A stretch of 64,000 bases of DNA, from assembly GCA_015499985.1 (NCBI GenBank), contig JAAAUF010000099.1:1-64000 (forward strand). Direction: 5' to 3'. Source of the stretch: Haplosporangium gracile. Taxonomy: Eukaryota > Mortierellomycota > Mortierellomycetes > Mortierellales > Mortierellaceae. Below, one piece after another: positions 36,294 through 45,008 of this stretch (positions are counted from its first letter, which is position 1; each line of letters opens with the position of its first letter). The position numbers and the translations under genes were made by a program. Below the pieces are notes generated by a model. That model did no database searches and was not told the origin of the DNA. It saw nothing but the letters and a program-made list of their open reading frames with translations.

Positions 36294-37770
36294 GCGCATC
36301 CTACGCCCTGACCTCACAAAATACAGGCTGACAACCCCTCCGATGAATAAAACAAAACCTGAAAATGTACATTGACGGTTTCCCAACTCGATCGTTGCTG
36401 ATGAGCAGTGAACAATAAAAAGGAGAACTCTCAATCAAAGGACAAAGAACTTCTCACAGGAGAATTGACATATAAAATAAACACGCGAGAAACGCGTTGC
36501 TGAGACAGGAAGAAAAAAAAAGAAGCGATGCGAAGAATAATGGAGAAGCATACTCGTCCCCTTTTTTGTATGACCTATTAATGTCGCATTGAGAGGAGAT
36601 CCCCATTCGCCCGAGACAAACTCTGCCGAGGATGATGAGCGATGGCTGGCTACAATGGCTATTGACATTCTCCTGCAAATGGTCAATACATTCCCCATGT
36701 GTTTCTTTTTTTTCTCTCTCTACCCTGCACATTGATGTAACGGTGTCAATGTTTTCGTTTCTTTGTTCTTTGTTTTCGCTCCGATCCTTGTGTGAGTGTG
36801 TGTCTGTGTAAGCATGAGAGCCATGAGCGCAAAACACACATAAACATACATATCCAAGACACTCAAGCGCAAGTCAATGAAGCAAAAGGAGATAAGGGTT
36901 ACACAAATGAAGAAGGGAGATATATTGGCTGGACCGGGACACCCACTCCTTTCATTCTCTCTCTTTCTTTTCCCCTTGTCACACCTCTCTCGCCGCCCTT
37001 TTCTTCTTTTGCCTCCTCCTCCTCACCTTCGTTGCCAACCATCTCATTCGACATCTTCATTCCGCCATCTCTTTCGATTGTTCATTACATTCACCACGAC
37101 TTAAAAAAAAATCACACTTTCCGCAATTGTGAGTTGGAATGTCCGCTGGACTCGAGGAGGAGTGATTATCACTATTAGGTTGGCGTTAGTTGCTAACATA
37201 CCCCACTTTCTCTCCCTCCTTCTCTTTCTCGTTTCCTTCCTCACGCTCCCTTGCTTCTCTTTTCTCCCCCCCCCCCCTCTCTCCCTATCATTCCTTTTCT
37301 TTATCTTTCGCACAGAAACACAGAAGCGAAGAACACAAGCATGCATACACCTTCCTCCAGATAAACCCCATCTCCCTCAGCGCACCCATTTATCCCTCTC
37401 AGAAAAAAAAACCAAAAGCAAGAACACCGTTTCTTTTGCAGTAAATGGTTGTATTTTTTTTCTTTTTTACTCACGAAAACAAATGCGATTCACTGTCAAA
37501 CAAGAGGCAGATGGGTCGAACAAACATGCATTGACATATCGGATGTTCTTTCGGCTTTATTGCCCCTTTTAGCACTGACCTCCTTCAGTCACCAATATCC
37601 ATACCCCTAAGCCATCGACACCATCTCTGCTTTTGAACCAAACACACAAGCAAGCAGGGTAAGAAGAATAATTCAGTTTTACACTCCGCCCAGCATGCTT
37701 TACAGCCACAGTTGCTGACATTTATGCTTGTCAGGATCATTGGCTTTGCTAGACCTTATTCCCGGACACC

Positions 37771-40700
37771 ATGGCCATTCATTCCCTCAAACAAGCCGAC
37801 CATGATGCGGCTGCTGGTGATGACTCCACCATCCCTATGGCTCTTGGAAAGGACGACAATATGCTCAGGTCCCTGGACATCTCCAAGTCCAAGTCCAAGC
37901 CATTGCCTGCCCTTCCTAGAGTCTCACTTAGTGTGTTCCCAGAGAACGTTCCCAAGTCAACCATCAAGACCAAGCTGCCTCGCCCCCAGCAGCGCATCGA
38001 GAGGACAGACCAATTGGTCTATTGTAACTCCTTGCTGCTCCAAGAGTCAATTGCCTTGTCGTCGTCGGAGCAGAAACCTACTCTTAACAGGGATGAGCTG
38101 GCCTGGCTGACGAAGATCAAGAATGACCCTATGGAGCGAGATCGTTTGCAATGGCTGGCAACTCGTATGGTAGAGGCGTTCATCCAAGATACTATGAAGG
38201 ACACTATTAAGATCGCAGAGATTGTCGCTCTAGGACCTATCCTGCAAAAGGAGCTCTACCGCAAGCTATTATCTTCCTTCATCACAGAGTTTGAGGAGTC
38301 TCTACTCTTGGATGCAAACCTGCTCCAAGGACTTGTCCAATTGGTCCAATCCTCCTCTCCAGGTCATCTTGTCTCCGATGACCTGGTCAAAATCCTCAGC
38401 ATTCTCAGGATCCGATTGCAAGGCACCCACCAACAGTCAACTGAGCACCCCTACTACCTCACCCTGGCAATCTCCAGAGTCCTTGATGTCATGGCTGACC
38501 ACAAGACCCAGGATCTAGACAGAGTTCTTGAGCACGAGCCTCTGTCTGGGGTCTTGTCAGGGTTGAAGGGCAGCACCGACCCTTACCTCATGTACCAGGC
38601 CTGTTATGCTTTCCAGGCTCTGCAGTATGTGCCCAACAACGAGACTGTTTTGCAGGCAGTCTTGCGGCATTCGCGAGGTGTGGTGGATGGTATGGTCAAG
38701 GTTACGGCACTGAGCAGGCTGGATCTGGGGGCGGTGCTCGATGGACTGGAAAATCTGCAGGAGGCAGGGGGCGGCATGATGGGTGTTGCCTGCACTGTGT
38801 ACGAAGGAGCAAGCTCCCTGATGGAGAGTGGTCAAGGCGTCCTGGAGAGTTTGAAGGAGAGATATGGAGCCGGCCAGAAGAGACCCTGGTATGCCGCCAT
38901 CCGTGCCGCCTATGCTTTTGCAGAAGCCGGTCAGTTGAAGGATCTCAACCGTTTGATCTACGAGGCTTCCTGTCGTCGTGACCCCTTGTTTCAGTGGGGA
39001 ATCTGCCAGCTGTTAGGTGAGATTGCGTTCGACTCCGTTTGGTTCCTTACCTTGCGTCAGCAAGCCGCTGAACTACTTGGTCGCCTCTACAAGAATGACT
39101 CAGAGTGGGGTAGAGATGAAAGCGTCAAGGCTTGGATGCTGACCATCATCGACAAGCTGGGATCCATTGACGACCAGGGAGTTGCCGCCAATGCTCTAGC
39201 TCTGAAGCAGGAGCTCACTTCAGGCGACACTCCTACAACCAACCACCCTTACCCATTGCGGTCTCGTCTGCCGACCCCAGCCGCATCTCCAATCCTTGCA
39301 AACGTCCAGCATATCCGTTACCTCGAGTATGAGCTGTCCAAGCTTCGATCACAGCGACTCCAAGAATACGATGAACGAGCGATTTACGTTCTTCCACAAG
39401 CAAAACAATCGCTCCTGGCCAAGGATGATGAGCTATTCCCGCTTCTGGAGAACATGCTGGAGTTCCTTGCCAGTGACCGTCAGGTTATGTTGATTTTGGG
39501 CGACTCTGGTTCCGGCAAGTCATCATTCAATCGATACCTGGAGCACCTACTTTGGAAGGAGTACAAGCGAGGTGGGCCCATTCCTATTTTTATCAACTTG
39601 CCCGCTATCGACGAACCCCAGCACGACATGGTCTACAAGCAGCTGAGGTTTCTTAACTTTGACGACGATCAGATCCTGGAGCTCAAACTGCACCGCCAGT
39701 TGGTTCTCATCTGCGACGGATACGACGAGAGCCAGCAGCTCGTCAATTTGCACAGGACCAACTCCCTTAACCAGCCTGGACAGTGGGACACCAAGATGGT
39801 CATCAGCTGCAGGAGCCAGTACCTCGGTCCTTCATACCACGAGCGTTTCAAACCACAGTCTACCGATCGATACAAGCTGACCCCTCAGAGCGTCTTCCAG
39901 GAAGCCGTCATTGCTCCCTTCTCTGAGGAGCAGATCGAGGACTATGTCAAACAGTACGTCCCCCTCAAACCAGGGACCTGGACCACTCAAGACTACATGG
40001 ACAAGTTGACTGAGATCCCCAACCTCTTGGATCTAGTCAAGAACCCTTTTGTCCTTCTACTTGCCTTGGAGGCGTTGCCCGATGTCATCAAGGGCAAACA
40101 GGACCTCTCGGCCATCAGAATCGTCCGCATCCAACTCTATGACGTCTTCGTCGACCACTGGCTCAGCGTCAACAAGAAACGGCTTCAAAGCAACCCATTG
40201 TCCAAGCAGGATTACGACGTGTTGGAGATGCTAGAGGATGCGGGATTTGAGGCTATGGGCGTAGACTACTGTACGAGGCTGGCGTCGGCGATGTTTGAGG
40301 AGCTGAACGGAAAGGCCGTCGTCAGATATCTCCATCTCAAGGAAAAGAAGACGTGGAAAGTCAAGTTTTTTGGTCTGGACCCGGAGGTGCGGCTGTTGCG
40401 AGAGGCTTCGCCAGTAACCCGTTCAGGAATCCACTTTCAGTTTCTTCACCGGTCGATGTTGGAATATTTCTTTTCCTGCACCGTTGTCGGTTCCAGTACT
40501 TCTGCGTCTGTCGACGAATGGGCCCCAAAATCGACACCCGACTCTTCCGACGTCCAATCGCTCGACCCCGAGTGCCCTTTATTCACACGCAGCCTTCTAG
40601 ACGAACATTCTGTCCTGCAGTTCCTGAGTGAGCGAGTACAAGAGAGCCCGTTGTTCAAGGATCAGCTCCTCGAAGTCGTCAAGAAGTCCAAGGCCGACGT

Positions 40701-42906
40701 CGCCTTGGCGACCGCAGCAGCAAACGCCATCACCATCCTGATCAGAGCCGGCGTGACCTTCCATGGACACGATTTCCGAGGCATTCGGATTCCAGGGGCC
40801 GATCTTTCTAGTGGGCAGTTTGATTCGGCACAGTTTCAAGGGGCCGACCTCAGAAATGCCAATCTTGGAATGAGTTGGCTACGCAAGGCGGACTTCAGTA
40901 ATGCGCAGATGGAGGGTGTTCAATTCGGAGAGCTGCCGTACCTTGAGGAAGGTGTCAGAGTTTTTTCGTGTTGCTACTCGCCTGATGGGGGTATGTTTGC
41001 TGTGGGGCTGGATGGTGGGGGCATAACGGTGTACGACCCTGCAACCTGGAAAATGATCCACTCGCTTGTAGGACATGACGGCGATGTCGAATCTTTGACG
41101 TTCTCACCCGATAGCCGGCAGTTGGCATCTGGGAGTCAGGACAATGTAGTGCGAGTGTGGGATTGCAACAACGGTGATCTTCTTGCAACTATGGACGGTC
41201 ACACGCACAATGTGTATTCGGTGGCATTTTCTCCTTGCGGCAAGAAAGTCGCGTCGGCCAGCACGGACAAGACGGTGCGGTTATGGGAATCGATGACAGG
41301 GGAGGCACTACTTGTGATGGAGGGTCATAAGGGTCCTGTCAACAGCGTCGAGTTTACACCGGATGGACGTCGGCTTGTGTCGTGTAGTGATGACAAGACG
41401 ATTCGATTCTGGGATGCGAACACAGGAGCGCCAGGAGATGTTTGGGAATCGGATCATGGACCTGTCATTTGTCTCGACATTTCACCTGATGGTCACCAGC
41501 TCGTATCTGGACATTCCGATGGCACTATGAGGCTTTGGAGCACTGCCTCTGGATCAGCAGGACCTGAACTACAAGGTCACAATAGCGCCGTCACAAGGGT
41601 TCTGTTTTCCGCCGATGGTCAACGGATCGCTTCAGCTAGCTTTGACTCCACCGCCAAACTTTGGGACGCGTCATCAGGCGTCCTCGTCTCCGAGTTCAGC
41701 AGCAATAATTCCCTCGACGATATCTCTTTCTCGTCGAACGGACAACATCTCGCTTCCATCGGTGATTCCAGCGAGGTTCATCTGTGGGACACGAGCTCAA
41801 GCGGATCCAACCTTGGACAACAAGGACATTCCTATTTTGTCAGGACAGTCGCGTATCTACCTACTGGGCAGTTTATCTGGTCTGGAAGCGTGGATAAAAC
41901 TGTTTTACAATGGGACGCTCGAACAGGTGCCGTTGGGGCTGCCCATGCTCTTCCCGTCGATTTCGTATATGCACTCACATTTTCACCAGACATGAATCAG
42001 GTGGCGGCCGCGGTCGATGAACTGAGTATCCAATTGTGGGACCTTCAAGCCGGCGAAGTTGGACCTACCCTTGAAGGACACACTGGTGATGTGGTGGGGT
42101 TGACGTATTCACCATGTGGCAAACGGATTGCGTCTTTCAGCAAGGACAAGACTGTTCGATTGTGGGAGCCGGAGAGTACCGAACAAGGACACGTTCTAGC
42201 CAACATGAATTGCGGTACTTACAGTGACTCTACTGTGACATTCTCGCCGACAGGACTGCAGCTTGCGGCCGGTGATGTGGATGGTGCGGTGAATATCTTT
42301 GACATCCAATCAAGGACGCTTTTCAGGACGACGACTTTAGAGGGAAGGACTATTAATGCCTTGGCCTACTCTCCAAACGGTCAGGAGCTTGCTATTGGCG
42401 CAAATGGCTTTTTGTTCTTCTGGGACCTACAATCGAAGGAGCCTGATCTTAAGCTGGAAGTTGACCCTTCCGGTGTTGGTTGCATCGCTTACTCACCTTG
42501 CGGGAGATGGATCGCCTGCGGAAGTTACGATAACACCGTCCAACTCTGCTGTCGCCACTCGAGTGGCATAGGGGCCGAGCGTGTTGTTGCTGTCGTCGAT
42601 GGATTCCTCGGCTTCGTTTCCGATATCGCATGGAACCCGGTTGAGCCGCTGGAGTTTGTCACTGGTAGCATTGATCGGTCTGTTCGTGTATGGCGGATCT
42701 CGGAAAGCAATGACAGTGGTGGTGCAGTGTCTGTCGACCTGATCTGGGGATCCGACATCGGAATGCTTTGTGCGTTCGGCATGATACTCGTGGGTGTTAC
42801 TGGCCTTGATGCCGTCAATCGAAAACTGCTGCTTCAGCGAAACGCCGTCGATGACACATTGTCTTCTGAGGCAGACGAAGCGAAAGTACGTTCCAATGGT
42901 GGTTGA
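37771..42906 (+). CDS. NACHT NTPase with pentapeptide and 14 WD40 repeats (STAND/NLR-type protein)
   Basis: An intronless 1711-residue frame. Residues 1-550 are mostly helical, with a Pro/Lys-rich start and FPENVPK near 55. The NACHT domain spans about 570-760: P-loop GDSGSGKSS at 577-585, Walker B LVLICDGYDES at 644-654, then a VISCRSQYLGPSY sensor-like motif. Helical linker sequence follows, then pentapeptide-type repeats at about 1005-1055 (GADLSSGQFDSAQFQGADLR, ANLGMSWLRKADF). Fourteen WD40 repeats fill about 1063-1650, several ending in canonical VRLW or IRFWD and enough for two seven-bladed propellers. The C terminus has a short hydrophobic stretch (IGMLCAFGMILVGVTGL). STAND NTPases of this plan act as signal-controlled switches; in fungi they are linked to non-self recognition and regulated cell death. 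That role is inference here. No N-terminal death-fold or lipase-like effector is recognisable. WD repeats vary enough to look diversified, not freshly amplified. Confidence 0.93.
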   Translation: MAIHSLKQADHDAAAGDDSTIPMALGKDDNMLRSLDISKSKSKPLPALPRVSLSVFPENVPKSTIKTKLPRPQQRIERTDQLVYCNSLLLQESIALSSSEQKPTLNRDELAWLTKIKNDPMERDRLQWLATRMVEAFIQDTMKDTIKIAEIVALGPILQKELYRKLLSSFITEFEESLLLDANLLQGLVQLVQSSSPGHLVSDDLVKILSILRIRLQGTHQQSTEHPYYLTLAISRVLDVMADHKTQDLDRVLEHEPLSGVLSGLKGSTDPYLMYQACYAFQALQYVPNNETVLQAVLRHSRGVVDGMVKVTALSRLDLGAVLDGLENLQEAGGGMMGVACTVYEGASSLMESGQGVLESLKERYGAGQKRPWYAAIRAAYAFAEAGQLKDLNRLIYEASCRRDPLFQWGICQLLGEIAFDSVWFLTLRQQAAELLGRLYKNDSEWGRDESVKAWMLTIIDKLGSIDDQGVAANALALKQELTSGDTPTTNHPYPLRSRLPTPAASPILANVQHIRYLEYELSKLRSQRLQEYDERAIYVLPQAKQSLLAKDDELFPLLENMLEFLASDRQVMLILGDSGSGKSSFNRYLEHLLWKEYKRGGPIPIFINLPAIDEPQHDMVYKQLRFLNFDDDQILELKLHRQLVLICDGYDESQQLVNLHRTNSLNQPGQWDTKMVISCRSQYLGPSYHERFKPQSTDRYKLTPQSVFQEAVIAPFSEEQIEDYVKQYVPLKPGTWTTQDYMDKLTEIPNLLDLVKNPFVLLLALEALPDVIKGKQDLSAIRIVRIQLYDVFVDHWLSVNKKRLQSNPLSKQDYDVLEMLEDAGFEAMGVDYCTRLASAMFEELNGKAVVRYLHLKEKKTWKVKFFGLDPEVRLLREASPVTRSGIHFQFLHRSMLEYFFSCTVVGSSTSASVDEWAPKSTPDSSDVQSLDPECPLFTRSLLDEHSVLQFLSERVQESPLFKDQLLEVVKKSKADVALATAAANAITILIRAGVTFHGHDFRGIRIPGADLSSGQFDSAQFQGADLRNANLGMSWLRKADFSNAQMEGVQFGELPYLEEGVRVFSCCYSPDGGMFAVGLDGGGITVYDPATWKMIHSLVGHDGDVESLTFSPDSRQLASGSQDNVVRVWDCNNGDLLATMDGHTHNVYSVAFSPCGKKVASASTDKTVRLWESMTGEALLVMEGHKGPVNSVEFTPDGRRLVSCSDDKTIRFWDANTGAPGDVWESDHGPVICLDISPDGHQLVSGHSDGTMRLWSTASGSAGPELQGHNSAVTRVLFSADGQRIASASFDSTAKLWDASSGVLVSEFSSNNSLDDISFSSNGQHLASIGDSSEVHLWDTSSSGSNLGQQGHSYFVRTVAYLPTGQFIWSGSVDKTVLQWDARTGAVGAAHALPVDFVYALTFSPDMNQVAAAVDELSIQLWDLQAGEVGPTLEGHTGDVVGLTYSPCGKRIASFSKDKTVRLWEPESTEQGHVLANMNCGTYSDSTVTFSPTGLQLAAGDVDGAVNIFDIQSRTLFRTTTLEGRTINALAYSPNGQELAIGANGFLFFWDLQSKEPDLKLEVDPSGVGCIAYSPCGRWIACGSYDNTVQLCCRHSSGIGAERVVAVVDGFLGFVSDIAWNPVEPLEFVTGSIDRSVRVWRISESNDSGGAVSVDLIWGSDIGMLCAFGMILVGVTGLDAVNRKLLLQRNAVDDTLSSEADEAKVRSNGG

Positions 42907-43244
42907 GAGTTGAAGGATTCGAGAGGTATTTTTTTTATTTAGACACAGCCAGGGCCGCGGCATCCTCCCTACACTTTTTTTCTTTTTTCATCTAAGGTTT
43001 CCTTATTTCAACAGTGAGAGGAAATCAAATGCTCAAAAGGCAAAAAAGACTATTGAACGTGTGTCCCTTTTTGGACTGGGTAAAGATCATATTCGTGATT
43101 GTGGGATCTGGAGCCGGAGGTGAATATGTAGGACGTTCACAAAAAACCACATCACTACAGGCAGAAGAAACAAAAAAGACAGATGTTAGTGCCAGACTTT
43201 CCACCACATGAAACGAACCAGACAGGGCAGAACACTAGCATCTC
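42907..43244. other. short intergenic between the NACHT gene and the Argonaute relic
   Basis: 338 bp, presumably the NACHT gene's 3' UTR, with T runs at about 42929-42936 and 42977-42987. No gene is recognised. Confidence 0.5.
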
Positions 43245-44690
43245 TCAAACTCGAAAAAAATAGAAATGCATACCATTCGCGAGGTTGGGCTTGACAGAAG
43301 GGTACGCGCTCACTGTGATAGCGGAAAGCCTCGGAAGAAGTGTTGTCATCGCTCCAGCCAGGAAAATCATACAGATGACACAGTTTATAGGTCAGGTCCT
43401 GCAGCGCGTCCGAGGTAAACCTGTTTTCGTCGAGCAGCACGTGGTAGTGCGCGGGACGGGAGGTGCCCAATATACCAGCATAGCTCTGGAGATGGAAATC
43501 AAATTCGAAGGGGGTGGACAACTCCTTGGTCGACCACAGTTCCTGGCTTGCAGTTTCCTGTCCTGTTGCTATTGCTGGGATGAACCGGGAAGAAGCGAGT
43601 GTGGCGACGTTTTTGGACGACGACAAAGGTGATCTTGGGATTGTATCCCTGCTCCAATGACGCGCAAGCTGCCTTCAAACTGGCCCTCGGAGACGCCATC
43701 GCGATAGAATATAATCTTCTTCGGCTTCTGAAAGCGAGTAACGAATGTAGAGTATATTACTGAGGTTAATCAAAGTACGACGATCTATATACGGAAAGAA
43801 AACAGTGGTGTTCACCCCCAAGCACCTCTACTGTCGAGCAAAGACAAAGAGAGAAAGAGAGGATGAAAATATACTTTTGATAGAAGCTTCTCAAAAGCTC
43901 TACGGCCATGGCTCTAAGGTCAGCAATCATCTCTGTTCTCGCCGTCTGTACGCGGACAGTTGTCGCATAGCGCACGTCATGTGTGTCCAATGAACCAACC
44001 AGAGTGTGATTGACGGGCGGGTGGTGTCACGTCAGGAATGAGAGAAGAGAGGGATTGATAAGACACAGAACATGTAGAAAAAGTTCCCCCATTCTCACAT
44101 ACTTAAGAAAAGAAAGAAAAAAAGGGTGTTCAGAAGGGATGCATGAAATGTAACCTGGTTGAGGATGGGAGACATCGCCACCCAAAATGAGAGCGAGTTC
44201 ACTCATGAAAGGCATTATGCTCTGGGCGAGACACTGGTTGGTTCCACCGAGCTTGGCGTTGATCTTGAGACAGACGTTGGCGCAGTATTGCTTCTTGGTC
44301 ATGCGAATACGGTTTCTCTGTATCCCTTTCTCTGCTTTCGACCAGAAAAAGTGGTCGAATTTTGTTTATGTTATCTCTCCTGTCGTGTCAATTCCATGTA
44401 TTTACTCAATACTCTCATTTAAATTGACAGACGAAGGGATACACTGAGAAGCGACGCCGAGGGACGCGTCGGTGACGCGTTTGATACTCGCATAAAGGGG
44501 GACGCCAGTGTTCAGAAGAATACAGACTAACAGCTGTGGTAGACTCTTGGCCTTGTCGTTTGTCTGCAAGGCTTCTTTGTTTATCAGTTGATAAAACGCT
44601 CAAGAGGTCGGCATCGATATTTCCATGCGAGTTACAGTTCTTTATATCCTTGACCAACCGGAATAACTGGTATCGTCCCTAAAAAAAATA
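43245..44690 (-). pseudogene. Argonaute (PIWI-domain) gene relic, 5'-truncated and frame-broken
   Basis: Reading the minus strand downward, Argonaute C-terminal landmarks occur in the right order but in shifting frames: LPQLLVCILLNTGVPLYASI (near 44540), CANVCLKINAKLGG (44285), LILGGDVSHPQPG (44165), VGSLDTHDVRYATTVRVQ (about 43980), IIFYRDGVSEGQF (43715), [16 protein letters not shown] (43630), [17 protein letters not shown] (43495), LTYKLCHL (43370) and SVKPNLANG (43285). Defects: no N, PAZ or MID part upstream; a small out-of-frame deletion after EGQF (about 43672-43683); one extra base in a G5 run at 43510-43514; loss of about 25 residues after LCHLY (about 43360-43370), which removes the region that should carry the last catalytic His of the DEDH tetrad; and another frame change before the C-terminal VKPNLANG. 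The first two catalytic Asp positions (GGD, YRD) are still readable. Intact Argonautes bind small RNA and cleave targets. This copy should be inactive. Confidence 0.85.
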
Positions 44691-45008
44691 TAAGTTTGTA
44701 TTACGGATGTGAATTGCAGGTTCTTCCTGATAATCCCCCGTTTATCTTTTCTTTCCTTCCCCCTTACTCATCGATGGTAACGTGAGGTCGTTTATGGTTG
44801 TGGTAGTTGGCGCGGACTAAGCGTAACAAAAAAAGAAAATGGTCAAGGATGAAAATAAATGGGATGGCTTTCCATGTTCTTAGTTCTAAGAATTTTTATT
44901 TATTGTTTTTTTTGCGAGTGCTCCGCCCAATTTTAGAAAACAGATCATTGAAGTTGATTCTATAATAGCTTTATTATAAATAAAAGTTAGATCAAGGCTG
45001 AAATGTGT
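44691..45008. other. intergenic, AT-rich
   Basis: 318 bp upstream of the Argonaute relic and downstream of the F-box gene. It would be the place for the missing N-terminal half of Argonaute, but I see no PAZ- or MID-like sequence. It includes T runs and AATAAA-like elements for the F-box gene. Confidence 0.5.

Larger units (their letters stand above)
30570..37770. other. 7.2 kb gene-poor region including an assembly gap
   Basis: No gene can be supported. 30570-32308 holds the 3' UTR of the Myb-like gene and mixed sequence. 33195-36900 is AT-rich with no recognisable domain in any frame. A 46-codon frame at 34731-34871 follows a leader-like CT-rich and AAAAACAACAACATG context but leads into nothing identifiable. 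From about 36.9 kb the plus strand becomes T/C-rich, consistent with a leader for the NACHT gene. A possible 5' UTR intron there starts at CAGG|GTAAGAAG (about 37658) and ends at TTGTCAG (about 37736). Confidence 0.45.

Noticed and set aside
43245..44690. Functional Argonaute gene with unusual introns
   Set aside because: Frame changes occur inside conserved motifs without GT-AG ends and the region of the catalytic His is deleted.
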